Source of the DNA: Lachancea kluyveri NRRL Y-12651
Taxonomy: Eukaryota > Ascomycota > Saccharomycetes > Saccharomycetales > Saccharomycetaceae
Assembly: GCA_000149225.2 (NCBI GenBank)
Contig: CM000688.1
Span: forward strand, 992,001-1,056,000
Reading direction: 5' to 3'
Length of the DNA: 64,000 bases
This document shows, one piece after another, positions 19,358-28,765 of the stretch. Position 1 is the first letter of the stretch. Each line of letters opens with the position of its first letter. Made by a program: the position numbers and the translations under genes. The notes under the pieces were generated by a model. It had not been told where the DNA came from, did not search any database, and worked only from the letters and a program-made list of their open reading frames with translations.

Positions 19358-22300
19358 CTAAGCAACAGTATGATCCACGGTGAAAACCCAGGTACCAGAC
19401 TGTGGATCATAGCTCTCAAACTTGACGCCTGGAATAGCTTTCATCTTTTCCACGTGTCTCTTCAAGATTGGGTGGTTTGGATCTTTTATTGGTTCTCTGT
19501 TGGACTTATTAATTGGATAGCATCCGCTTGTACTAATTCTAGCGCGAACATTCAAACCTTCTCCCTTCTCTGGTTTGTTGGTGGAGTTTGCGTAGACGCT
19601 ACAAGTCTTTGGTTGAAAGACAACTAGTTGCCCACACAGAGCAGGTAGAGAAATATTGGATAAATCAACAGGCTCCAAAAATTCAATCTTGCCATAATCT
19701 CTATGGCCGATGGTTAAGCCAGAGACCTTGCGCAACTGTAACAAAGTCATGGAGGACAGGGTTTCCAAAGATGGCGTCATGTAATAACCATCATCAGTAA
19801 AGGATATATCGTCGCCAATTATACCACGAGGCTTAACTTTCTCGGCAATAGAAATATCATTTTTCACTGTAGTGCCCGTGAGAATTTTCGAAACTGGAGT
19901 AGAACTCAACTCCTTTTGAGAAAATAATCCATTAGCCTTTCTTGGATCCTTGGTTGTTGGGGTTTCTTGGACCTTGTCAAAGAAGGAGACTGGTGTATCC
20001 TTGGTTGGACTTATGGTGGTGTTCTTGGCGGTGCCATTGGCCTGTTTATCGTCGTCTTCGATATCTGTATTGAAGGTGATTCTCTTTGCTTCCCCATCCT
20101 CCTCAGATTCTTCCATCTTCTTCCTATTAATAATCAAATTCTTAAAAGATTTTTTATCAGGGTTGAACAACAAACTGTTGGAAGACAAGATGACTTCATC
20201 ACTTTCGTTACTAAAAGCGGCAGCAGAACCATTAGAAGTTGAAACTAACTCATTACCAGCAGATTCGGGGGAAATAGAAGCGACGGATGACACACGAGAT
20301 TTCCCACTGGAAACCACAATACTACCTGGGTGGGACACCGGGCTGACTGAGGAAACTTTGTGACCAAATAAAGGTTTTGGAGCCAATCTGTATGCACCAG
20401 TAAGACTAGCCTTCTTCTTTACATCTGCATTAATCTTGGTAGCACTTGGTTTGTTGGGTTGGGTAATAGAGTTTGGAACAATGACTCGAGAGAATAAGTC
20501 GTTTGTGCCATATGGGTTATTAGCTTGTTGGCCGGGTTGTTGTTGGCCTTGTTGTTGGCCCTGCTGTTGGCCTTGTTGCGCACCGAACAACCCACCATTG
20601 GAAACATTGTTAATAGTACCGTTTGCGAGATTGTTGTTACCAAAAAGACCACCAGTGTTATTTGTTTTAGCGCCAAACAACCCAGTAGTAGCACCTGTAC
20701 CTGAAAAAGTGTTGGTGGGTTTAGCACCAAACAAACCACCGGTTGCAGAGCTTGCAGTTCCAGGAGGCTTGTTGCCAAACAGTCCTCCACCCGTAGTACC
20801 CACGTTGGTACCACCAGCGGCTTTGTTACCAAACAATCCTCCGGCGTTGCTAGAAGCCGTATTGTTACCAAACAATCCGCCAGTTGTGCTGTTGTTGGAT
20901 CCAGTGTTGTTTCCAAATAGTCCACCACCACCGGCCGTAGTACCTGCCGGTTTGTTGCCAAACAACCCTCCAGAGCCAGAGTTGGTAGAAGCGGTATTGT
21001 TTTGACCAAATAAACCACCGCCTTGTTGTTGCTGAGTGGCATTGTTGTTCCCAAACAGACCTCCACTTTGCTGTTGGGTTGCGCCATTGTTTTGGCCAAA
21101 CAGGCCACCTGCGGTACCAGTCGGCTTGGCACCGAATAGACCACCACTTTGTTGCTGATTGTTTTGTCCAAATAAGCCGCCACTCTGCTGCTGTTGATTG
21201 TTCTGGCCGAATAAGCCGCCACCTTGTTGTGGCTGCTGTGTTTGGTTGTTTTGGCCGAACAGACCGCCTGTAGTAGCAGTGCTATTATTTTGGCCAAACA
21301 AGCCACCAGATTGCTGTTGCTGGTTGTTATTTTGTCCAAATAAACCACCACTAGGTTGTTGTTGTTGGTTATTGTTTTGACCAAATAAACCACCAGAAGA
21401 AGTATTATTGGTTTGTCCAAAACCAGCCCCAGTAGTGTTGTTGTTGTTGCCGAACAATCCACCAGACGCGGCAGGTTTGTTGCCAAATAATCCAGTGTTT
21501 TGTTGCTGGTTGTTGGATCCAAATGGTGCATTGGCAACGGCTCCGTTATTATTACCGAATAAGCCGCCACTCTGTTGCTGTTGATTGTTCTGGCCGAATA
21601 AGCCGCCGCCTTGTTGTGGCTGCTGCGTTTGGTTGTTTTGGCCGAACAGACCGCCTGTAGTAGCAGTGCTATTATTTTGGCCAAACAAGCCACCAGCTTG
21701 CTGCTGCTGATTGTTATTTTGGCCAAACGTGGAATTACCGGCAGTATTTTGCCCAAATAAACTACCACCACCACCAGACTGCTGCTGACCAAACAGACCA
21801 CCAGAGGCAGGTTTATTGCCAAAGAGACCACCAGTCTGTTGCTGGTTAGGCTGTCCAAAGGTGGACGCTGTGCCAGCGTTTTGACCAAATAGGCCACCAC
21901 TGGGTTGTTGTTGGTTGTTATTTTGGCCAAATAGACCACCACCCTGCGGCTGTTGGTTGGTTTGTCCGAATAGACCACCGCTTGGTTGCTGTTGGGTGTT
22001 GTTTTGGCCAAATAGACCACCAGGCTGTTGAGTGTTAGTACCAAAAACGTTGCTGTTGGTAGCACCAAATGCATTATTAGTATTGCTGGTGTTGTTGTTT
22101 TGTCCGAACAAACCGCTGGTAGACCGTTGTTGATTGTTGTTTTGTCCAAACAAACCACCGCTTGGTTGCTGGGCAGTGCCTTGACCAAACAGCCCACCGG
22201 TTATTGCAGGTTTGTTCATACCGAATGGCGAATTTGCAGTATTGTTTTGGCCAAAAGTATTGTTGTTGTTCACACCGAACGGAGATGTCGCAGTGTTATT

Positions 22301-23011
22301 TTGACCAAAGAGCCCACCAGTTTGCTGCTGTTGATTGTTTTGGCCAAAGGGTGAAGTATTGGCAGCAGCAGTGTTTTGACCAAATAGACCACTGCCCTGT
22401 TGTGGCTGATTAGCACTGTTGTTACCTAGGCCAAAGCTGTTAGTATTATTATTCTGTCCAAATGGTGAACTGTTCTGAGTGCCGAAAGGCGAGGCAACAG
22501 CAGTGGTCGAGGTACTGCCCGGGGTGGGGAATTTTCTGTTAGCTTGGTAGTCCTGGAATCTCAGCTCTTCAAAGGAAAAACTTTTGTATTCCGGCATACA
22601 GGAAATGCTTTCAAAAACATTGGTCATGCCAGTAGTCGCGTCCTTCTCTGTATAGTTGGAGAATGGTTTAATAGCGGTACCTCCGCCAACAGCCCCACCA
22701 GTTGCAGTAGCACCAAAAAGAGAAGGTGGGTTCGAAGCACCTGTTGCCGTTGCTGTTGTTGCCTGGCCGAACGGACCGTTGGAAGCGGTAGGATTGGACA
22801 TACCACCAAAAAGGCCAGTGTTGTTATTGGATGTAGCATTGTTCGTCGCACCGAACCCACCAAACCCTGATGCAGCGTTATTGGCGGTATTGGTACCGAA
22901 CGCAGTGTTGTTGGCGCTACCAAAGGGCGAGTTTGTTGGAGCAGCTGTGTTATTACCGCCAAAAGGCGCAGTACCTGTGTTACCAAAGGTTGGTCTAGAG
23001 GCACCGAACAT
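19358..23011 (-). CDS. NUP116: GLFG nucleoporin with GLEBS motif (Nup116/Nup100 ancestor, Nup98 family)
   Basis: 1,217 residues. FG and GLFG repeats fill about 1-105 and 165-860. Between them, at about 118-162, is a GLEBS element (TNVFESISCMPEYKSFSFEE) that binds Gle2. In S. cerevisiae only Nup116 keeps this motif and Nup100 does not. The C-terminal domain (about 1065-1217, GYYMTPSLETLSSMTLLQLR, then WVFTVDHTVA) anchors the protein in the pore. The protein forms the permeability barrier and aids mRNA export. S. cerevisiae has the pair NUP100 (YKL068W)/NUP116 (YMR047C); here a single GLEBS-bearing gene is seen. The repeat region contains an internal 136-bp duplication. Confidence 0.95.
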   Translation of the reverse strand: MFGASRPTFGNTGTAPFGGNNTAAPTNSPFGSANNTAFGTNTANNAASGFGGFGATNNATSNNNTGLFGGMSNPTASNGPFGQATTATATGASNPPSLFGATATGGAVGGGTAIKPFSNYTEKDATTGMTNVFESISCMPEYKSFSFEELRFQDYQANRKFPTPGSTSTTAVASPFGTQNSSPFGQNNNTNSFGLGNNSANQPQQGSGLFGQNTAAANTSPFGQNNQQQQTGGLFGQNNTATSPFGVNNNNTFGQNNTANSPFGMNKPAITGGLFGQGTAQQPSGGLFGQNNNQQRSTSGLFGQNNNTSNTNNAFGATNSNVFGTNTQQPGGLFGQNNTQQQPSGGLFGQTNQQPQGGGLFGQNNNQQQPSGGLFGQNAGTASTFGQPNQQQTGGLFGNKPASGGLFGQQQSGGGGSLFGQNTAGNSTFGQNNNQQQQAGGLFGQNNSTATTGGLFGQNNQTQQPQQGGGLFGQNNQQQQSGGLFGNNNGAVANAPFGSNNQQQNTGLFGNKPAASGGLFGNNNNTTGAGFGQTNNTSSGGLFGQNNNQQQQPSGGLFGQNNNQQQQSGGLFGQNNSTATTGGLFGQNNQTQQPQQGGGLFGQNNQQQQSGGLFGQNNQQQSGGLFGAKPTGTAGGLFGQNNGATQQQSGGLFGNNNATQQQQGGGLFGQNNTASTNSGSGGLFGNKPAGTTAGGGGLFGNNTGSNNSTTGGLFGNNTASSNAGGLFGNKAAGGTNVGTTGGGLFGNKPPGTASSATGGLFGAKPTNTFSGTGATTGLFGAKTNNTGGLFGNNNLANGTINNVSNGGLFGAQQGQQQGQQQGQQQPGQQANNPYGTNDLFSRVIVPNSITQPNKPSATKINADVKKKASLTGAYRLAPKPLFGHKVSSVSPVSHPGSIVVSSGKSRVSSVASISPESAGNELVSTSNGSAAAFSNESDEVILSSNSLLFNPDKKSFKNLIINRKKMEESEEDGEAKRITFNTDIEDDDKQANGTAKNTTISPTKDTPVSFFDKVQETPTTKDPRKANGLFSQKELSSTPVSKILTGTTVKNDISIAEKVKPRGIIGDDISFTDDGYYMTPSLETLSSMTLLQLRKVSGLTIGHRDYGKIEFLEPVDLSNISLPALCGQLVVFQPKTCSVYANSTNKPEKGEGLNVRARISTSGCYPINKSNREPIKDPNHPILKRHVEKMKAIPGVKFESYDPQSGTWVFTVDHTVA
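21174..21309. repeat. Internal 136-bp duplication in the GLFG region, copy 1
   Basis: Bases 21174-21309 match 21561-21696 with about three substitutions, in the same frame and orientation, 387 bp apart. This looks like recent unequal exchange or gene conversion within the FG-repeat DNA rather than slow repeat drift. Confidence 0.85.
21561..21696. repeat. Internal 136-bp duplication in the GLFG region, copy 2
   Basis: Partner of 21174-21309. It encodes the same GLFGQNN-spaced block (TATTGGLFGQNNQTQQPQQ). Confidence 0.85.
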
Positions 23012-23178
23012 TGTGTAATTGCGGCAGAATAATACAAGAGATCAATTGGTTAGATGCTATTTCTTCTTTTCTTTCACTCGTCTTCCTCCTTCGCCACGGG
23101 TGATGAGTAGTTGGTAGATAAACAGATTCCATTCTTTTAAGAAAAATTTTTTGCCACCGTTTTGAAAATCAGAAAAAA

Positions 23179-23406
23179 TGAGGTTGGTGAGAAGACCCAC
23201 CCCTTCGTACAAGGGTATATTGACGATATTCATAAAGTCGCTGGTATAATCTTTACAAGCTAGGCGTCGGTCCAGGCATGGCAATCCTCGAGTACATCGT
23301 TTTCATGCCAGCAGGCTTCCTCCTAATTTTTTTTTGCATCATATCCTTCTGCTGTGTTTACTGACGAGATGTTATCGACAATGCCATTTTTTGTGAGAAT
23401 TATGAG
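23179..23406. repeat. 228-bp duplicated sequence, copy 2
   Basis: By eye identical to 15073-15300 and in the same orientation. It lies 167 bp upstream of the nucleoporin start codon. The flanks of the two copies are unrelated apart from a short shared TCAGA just to the left. Confidence 0.93.
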
Positions 23407-23981
23407 ATTTTCTATAGCGGGCTCGGCAACAATTCTGCTACGGGTAGCATCGCAGAGACATTGCAGCCTTTCCTGTTTACAAATAACGTGATTGGCAAAG
23501 TACTTTTTCACACATTTACAAGTATACGATAATCCATATTTATACACTTCTCTTTAATAGCGATGCTAGGATACTTGAGAGAGAGAGGAAAAAAAAAAAA
23601 AAAAAAAAAAAAGACAAATCCTTGTGGATTTGAAGCAACAAAGAAACCGATGTCCCTAATGCTTCGTTCACTCCCCTTTTCCCTTTGTAACCACTTGAGT
23701 GGGAACGATCATGCCCAGAACGGCCAACACAGCACCCATTGAACCGACATCTTGTGGATGCTGTTATAAGCGATAAGACGTAGCACCAAACCAGTTGTCA
23801 AACAAAAATCATATTGCGTGCTACAAGGCAGGAGCCATGAAGAGTTCAATCTTAAATCCGGCAAACCCAAAAAAAAAAAAAAAAAACCGATCGAATTAAT
23901 AAAATACCCAAGTTCTATGCAAGCGACGACAAACCCGTAAAAAAAAAGCGTGACGCCAAGCATGACTTTACTAATAGGGAG
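23407..23981. other. Intergenic between the 228-bp repeat and the small YKL068W-A-like gene
   Basis: About 575 bp with A runs of more than 20 (near 23590) and more than 15 (near 23870). Short minus-strand frames here are poor in quality and probably chance. No RNA gene is recognised. Confidence 0.45.
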
Positions 23982-24197
23982 TCAAAGCTTCTCCAATTTG
24001 TCCAATACCTCTGTAATCATAAGCCAGTTCTTAAGGTTCGTAGCTTGTAAACTGCAAGTGTTCAAGTCAACGACCAAATCTTCGTCTTCATCCTGTTGAT
24101 CGACGATGTGATACCCAGAGCCTGTAGGTTGGACATATGCGTAATAAGAATCGCAGTCTTGGGATGGAGTATTTGAGGTTGTAGCAGCAATAGGCAT
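23982..24197 (-). CDS. Small conserved-type protein, 71 residues (YKL068W-A-like by position)
   Basis: Starts MPIAATTSNTPSQDCDSYYA, has an acidic middle (DQQDEDEDLVVDLN) and a C-terminal amphipathic helix (NLKNWLMITEVLDKLEKL). The composition is protein-like and the ORF has its own promoter-sized gap. It lies upstream of, and on the same strand as, the nucleoporin. In S. cerevisiae YKL068W-A, a short gene found through its Ashbya homologue, has the same place relative to NUP100. The identity is inferred from position and size. The function is unknown. Confidence 0.6.
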   Translation of the reverse strand: MPIAATTSNTPSQDCDSYYAYVQPTGSGYHIVDQQDEDEDLVVDLNTCSLQATNLKNWLMITEVLDKLEKL

Positions 24198-24863
24198 GGC
24201 GTAAATTGCTTGATTGATGAACGATTTTCCTAACGTTCAGTAAGTGGGACTCTCTCGTCTTTTTATATATGTGATGAGATTATGGAAGACAGTGTGTACA
24301 CAACTGTGGCATCGGGGCCGCAGTTGCTGCCAACCCTATGGTCACGTGCTTCAAACCGGCTTTTTCCAGACTGTGGCTCTGTAGTACTACGTATATAATG
24401 ATATACATATATTTCCATGTCTCTTTGACCTGACACGGGGTATAGTAGCATTTATTTTCGGGCAGAGCAGGACACACGCAGACATTGCTTCAACTATGCC
24501 TGCTACCTCCTTGCTATTCCTTATCTTGAAACTGATAGACTTGGTTATTTTGTTTTGCTGTTTTCTTTTAACAGCGCCACAGTGATATTTCCATTACCAT
24601 TGAGGTGTAAGTAAGCCCGGTGTAAGGCATTTTGGAAGAGGGCCGTCGCACTTTGCATCACCCGAAATATGCCTAATATGCCTAAAACACCGCTTTTCAT
24701 TGAAGCTGTAAAAAAATTTAAACACCGACCATGTAGTCATGTGATATTGGTATCATTGTGTACGCAGGATATGTTGATTCCTTTGGGTGACGCGTAAACT
24801 GGATGGTTTCCACCATGAGATGGGTATGCGTCAATATTTGAAATAGCTTCGAAGCTCTTGACA
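24198..24863. promoter_or_regulatory. Divergent promoter region of the small gene and CSM3, with MCB and Cbf1-type sites
   Basis: About 670 bp. It contains an MCB core ACGCGT at 24790-24795, 69 bp upstream of the CSM3 ATG, a GTCACGTG Cbf1-type site near 24342, a second one (ATCACATG on the minus strand) near 24738, and TATA-like sequence near 24395. The MCB fits G1/S control of a replication-fork gene. No CDEIII accompanies the CDEI-like sites, so this is not a centromere. Confidence 0.5.
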
Positions 24864-26012
24864 ATGGAAGACAATACGAATGATAGTGGGTCTGCCGTGG
24901 ATGGTTTGTTAAATGATGATTTTGATATCTCAATGTCTCTTGATCCGACTGCGATCCATACTGCCGGCGGGTCGGCTGAAATAGACCAAGATCCTACTGC
25001 TGTCGCCGCTAGAAAACGCCGGCCGATGGTGAAGTTGACGGGTGAAAAGCTTGTTTCTCCCAAAGGTTTGCCCTATGTGGTCAAGAATGCACCAAAGCGT
25101 ATCCACATATCGAAGAGAAGATCTTCTTATGAAAACCTGTGCAATGTTCTGCAGTTCTACCAGCTGTGGGCGCACGAAGTGTTTCCCAAGGCTAAATTTA
25201 AAGATTTTGTTGGTCTGTGTGAAGGTCTGGGTAAGACAGATAAGCTACTTAGAGAGTATAGAATTGGTTTACTCCAAGATGAAATGCGTATTCGTACAGT
25301 GGGTGATGATGGTCAGCATCCTGAGCATGGAAGTGGTGGTGGTGGTGGTGGAGAGGCTGAGGAACAAACTTTTACTACTCAAGGCCTTGCCGATGCAGAC
25401 GGCCTAGCAGAGCAACACATCATTTCCAGTGCTGATAACGATCTTACGCACAGAGCCAGTGAGCTTCGAAGTACACCAACTCAGGTTCAAAGTGGTCTAT
25501 TCGTAAGGGACGAGTACGCAAATTTCGATGACGACGAAGACGACGATGGGTTATACACAGCACCACGTCATAGAAAAGCAACTGTTCTTCGTGATGACGA
25601 AGACCAGGCGCATGACAGTGATGCGCGCTCCCAACAAGATGGGTTTTTTCGAGAGTTGTCTCTGGAGAACCACCGTACTCGATACGATGGCCCTCCCGAC
25701 AACAATAGTGACAACAACAATAACAATGATGATGATGAAGATGACGAAGACCTGGAGCTACTGAGGAAAGCAGAACAAACCCTGAATACCCAACCTTTGG
25801 ATGATTATGACTCAAATGCGAAAGTTGCCTGGGCTCCAAAATCAAAGACTGATGGAGAGGCATCTCACAACAAAGATAAACACTCCGCGGGAGAAGAAGA
25901 TGAACAACTTCTATTGATGAAAGAGTTGTATAGTACTACAGCGCAGTCTCATGGTCAAGAAGACCAAGATGATGAAGACGAGCTAGAAGTAATGAGAAAT
26001 CTTGGTATGTAA
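24864..26012 (+). CDS. CSM3: Replication fork pausing/checkpoint protein Csm3 (Swi3 family)
   Basis: 382 residues from the ATG at 24864. A preceding in-frame TTG is not a start. The Swi3 domain (about residues 48-145) reads RPMVKLTGEKLVSPKGLPYV and continues to HEVFPKAKFKDFVGLCEGLG. The rest is acidic and Asn/Asp-rich. Csm3 pairs with Tof1 in the fork protection complex, which slows forks at barriers and supports the S-phase checkpoint and cohesion. It is longer than S. cerevisiae Csm3 (317 aa), mainly through the low-complexity tail. A run of more than 20 A follows the stop. Confidence 0.93.
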   Translation: MEDNTNDSGSAVDGLLNDDFDISMSLDPTAIHTAGGSAEIDQDPTAVAARKRRPMVKLTGEKLVSPKGLPYVVKNAPKRIHISKRRSSYENLCNVLQFYQLWAHEVFPKAKFKDFVGLCEGLGKTDKLLREYRIGLLQDEMRIRTVGDDGQHPEHGSGGGGGGEAEEQTFTTQGLADADGLAEQHIISSADNDLTHRASELRSTPTQVQSGLFVRDEYANFDDDEDDDGLYTAPRHRKATVLRDDEDQAHDSDARSQQDGFFRELSLENHRTRYDGPPDNNSDNNNNNDDDEDDEDLELLRKAEQTLNTQPLDDYDSNAKVAWAPKSKTDGEASHNKDKHSAGEEDEQLLLMKELYSTTAQSHGQEDQDDEDELEVMRNLGM

Positions 26013-26047
26013 AAAAAAAAAAAAAAAAAAAAAATAGGACGGATAAT

Positions 26048-28162
26048 TTACTTATTTTTTTTGTTTTGTTGACCTTGCTCTCCAGTCACATCGCCAATTT
26101 CTTTCTCTTTGTTGTAATCCACTCTGTATTCCCAACACTGGTATAGATAGATAAAGAAGATAACAACGTCCCCAAGAGCAGTTAGTTTGCAAATTAGTGA
26201 CGCTCTGACAACAAGCGCAAATGAATCATTGACGAGGGCGTACAGGCCTCTATAAACCATGACTCTCTTCGGCATATGTGCCACAGATTTCAATTTGTAG
26301 TTGGCATATGCAGGGGGCAACAGTGCTAGAAACCGATATCTGTACACAAATCCAAATAAAGTTGTGGTGATGAAGCAATACCACGATTCGAATTCTTTGT
26401 AACGCAGAGAGTAGCCGACATACCCGAGCATCAGTGGAATGCAAACCCGTGACAAAACCCTGAATGCCTTCGAGTCATACTCTTTGCTTCTCTGTTCACT
26501 TTTATTCAATGGACGTTTGTCGCTGATTACCAGTTTCTTGCCACCAAATAGTTTGACTGTTGTTGTGCTGATTCCCTCGACGGCGGGTACCGGTGTTACT
26601 ACGTCAAGGACCTGCCATTTTAAAAGGGCAATAATTTTCCATGCTCCGAGTAAAATACCAAATACTTGTAACGCATATATTATGTAAGCTAGTCCTTCGT
26701 ATGCATCTATCAAAACCGACGATGTGATCATTTGGGTGGAGATGTTGCACACGATGCTACTGATTGATATTCCCACCCGATCTTTCCTATTCCTCCAATG
26801 TTGGACGTCATTTTTTAAGGCTAAAGCCACTAAAATAGGGCTCAGAACCCCAGCAGGCGCTAGTATAAGCAACAGCCATGTACTAGTCTCCAGTACTATT
26901 CTTTTTACTGGATCTAGAGCAAAAGTTAAAGGCTCAGGGTTCCTCAAGCCATCTAGCTTGGCTTGCTGCTTTACATGATCAGATGTACTAACGAAGAATT
27001 GAAACTTCCAGAATGGAGAAACTTCCAGCTGCAAATTCACCGTTAAGGTGTTTACAGTGGAATTTAACTCCAACATGTCACTCTCCATTTGCCAGAATCT
27101 GTTGTAAAATAAAAATGAAAAGTAACGTTGGATAATGCCCGTTGTTTCGTCCCTCTTCCCACTCTCATCGAAGCATGTTGTGTCTAGTAGAGCTTGTGGC
27201 AAACTGGAAACGACAACGTGACCGATAGGTTTTTCCAGATACAGAGTAATATTCGGATTCCAATATGACATCACGGGATAATCCAATTCAGCCCTGTTCT
27301 CATTTTCAACATACTGCAAGTTTTCTGGCTCACTGGTTGGAAGCCCGGATTTCGCAGAGTTTACCTTGGGTAGGTAACAAGTCAAGGTGATAGTCTTTTT
27401 ACCGTATAGACTGCAAACGTCCTCGTTCAGCTCTTTGCCAGGGTCACAGTTGGATTTGGAAATGTACATGTGCAAATAGATTGAGCCATTGTAGAAATTC
27501 TCAGGTAGAGTATATTGGAAATAATCAGTCAAAGTTTGTTGGATATTCAAATCGGTGTGCTCCCAAGCTCCCATCCATGTGCTGTCTTTCTGCAAATGAT
27601 AATCCTTTCTATCAAAGGTTTCGTTTGTATTGAGATAATATTCCAGGTCTACTAGGTCCGTGATATTCCAAGCTGGTGACAATAATTGAGCTGGTAGTTG
27701 AGAGTTGGAATAAACGATTGACTCTCTTGATGGAACCTCTTCGGTTATGTTTTGTGGGATAGAGCCGTTTATGTAAGTAGTAGATGTGATGTTGGTTCTG
27801 TTTAAAGTGGGAACCTGATGCAAAATGAAAATATCGTTCTCGAAAGGATTCAGCTCCAGGTTTCTCTCGTACCCAATCCGTTCTTTTGTCTTTGATAAAT
27901 CTTCTTTGGACATGCCTTTCATTTCTACCATGCTATTCAAAATATAATTGGCCAATCTTTGAGATGTAGTTGATTTTTCAATTTTCAAACTACTTTCGGG
28001 ATTCTGTATTGGGTTCACCTCATCCTTTGGAACATCAAGCACCTTTATTACCAAGTTCAATAGTGCTACAACGATTAGCCCGTAGCGAACGTAAGAAATA
28101 ATGCCGACGTCCTGACCTCTATAAACAGGAACCGCGCTTGGAGGACCAGGTACATTAGCCAT
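26048..28162 (-). CDS. CLPTM1-family multi-pass membrane protein
   Basis: 704 residues from the ATG at 28162 (MANVPGPPSAVPVYRGQDVG). The in-frame TTG 12 codons upstream is not used as a start. A hydrophobic helix at about 23-42 is followed by a large lumenal region with many N-glycosylation sequons (about 60-410, HTDLNIQQTLTDYFQYTLPE), then five or so C-terminal membrane helices (about 425-690). Family features visible are WKIIALLKW, PLMLGYVGYSLRYKEFESWY and FGFVYRYRFLALLPPAYANY. CLPTM1 proteins act in the ER or Golgi on membrane-protein handling and lipid scrambling. I know of no S. cerevisiae orthologue between CSM3 and ERB1, so this gene was probably lost there. Confidence 0.85.
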   Translation of the reverse strand: MANVPGPPSAVPVYRGQDVGIISYVRYGLIVVALLNLVIKVLDVPKDEVNPIQNPESSLKIEKSTTSQRLANYILNSMVEMKGMSKEDLSKTKERIGYERNLELNPFENDIFILHQVPTLNRTNITSTTYINGSIPQNITEEVPSRESIVYSNSQLPAQLLSPAWNITDLVDLEYYLNTNETFDRKDYHLQKDSTWMGAWEHTDLNIQQTLTDYFQYTLPENFYNGSIYLHMYISKSNCDPGKELNEDVCSLYGKKTITLTCYLPKVNSAKSGLPTSEPENLQYVENENRAELDYPVMSYWNPNITLYLEKPIGHVVVSSLPQALLDTTCFDESGKRDETTGIIQRYFSFLFYNRFWQMESDMLELNSTVNTLTVNLQLEVSPFWKFQFFVSTSDHVKQQAKLDGLRNPEPLTFALDPVKRIVLETSTWLLLILAPAGVLSPILVALALKNDVQHWRNRKDRVGISISSIVCNISTQMITSSVLIDAYEGLAYIIYALQVFGILLGAWKIIALLKWQVLDVVTPVPAVEGISTTTVKLFGGKKLVISDKRPLNKSEQRSKEYDSKAFRVLSRVCIPLMLGYVGYSLRYKEFESWYCFITTTLFGFVYRYRFLALLPPAYANYKLKSVAHMPKRVMVYRGLYALVNDSFALVVRASLICKLTALGDVVIFFIYLYQCWEYRVDYNKEKEIGDVTGEQGQQNKKNK

Positions 28163-28765
28163 TCTGGTTTGCAAAATACTTTGAAAGAAATTTTTCAAGC
28201 CAACTTAGTTCTCGCTTTAAGTAGTTCGTAAAGCTACTATTTTTTGTTGTTTTTTTTTTTCTTTCCGTTTTGGTGAGTAGTATTTTTATAACAAGCAGAG
28301 TACGGAGATAAAAAACTTGCTAGTTTCCAGGCATTATTGAATTGAAAGCTTTTTTTTTTGGATTTTAAAAAGCACATTTGTTGAATTTAATGTATCTTAT
28401 ATATTTTGAACTACCATATACTTTATTCTTAATGTAACGGTCGGTATGCACTTTCGTGTATTCTGGCGCAGGTAGACCGTTAGTATAATAGGCGTTATAG
28501 TATACGAATATACTCACCTGATTAAAATTGTGGGTATATTTACATAACAGGTCTATAGCATTCTTGTGGCTTGGAGTAAGTTGCATTTTTGTATTGATTT
28601 TTCGCTACATGTACCCAAAATGTTGCAGGGATCGCACATTTAAAAGCTCTGAATCTTCTGATATCTAAGCATTACGATAAAGCAACAAAAAATGCGAAAC
28701 CTTATGACTCTGGTCTTTTTGTAAAATTTAATATACAGGTTAGTGCTACAATTTCTGTACCAGCT
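28163..28765. other. Intergenic between the CLPTM1-family gene and ERB1
   Basis: About 600 bp. Apart from the candidate spliced gene described separately, it holds T runs near the CLPTM1-family start and the AT-rich ERB1 3' end. Confidence 0.5.
28397..28586 (-). CDS. Candidate small spliced gene (possible 45-residue product)
   Basis: On the minus strand an ATG at 28586 opens MQLTPSHKNAIDLLCKYTHN. A 5' splice-like GTGAGT follows at 28517, a perfect branch-point TACTAAC at 28485-28479 and CAG at 28465-28463, which gives a 55-nt intron. The second exon would end at the TAA at 28397. Unspliced, the frame runs to 28365 (73 residues). The branch point is the strongest evidence. The 5' site is not the yeast norm GTATGT, and I cannot name the product, so it may be chance. 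Confidence 0.3.

Noticed and set aside
20419-22197. 592-codon open frame on the minus strand inside the nucleoporin gene
   Set aside because: It is the shifted reading of the repetitive GLFG DNA. Its composition (Val/Leu/Thr/Lys repeats) is that of a shadow frame.
24337-24350. CDEI-like GTCACGTG, possible centromere
   Set aside because: No AT-rich CDEII of the right size and no CDEIII (TTCCGAA core) within 150 bp. A Cbf1 promoter site is simpler.
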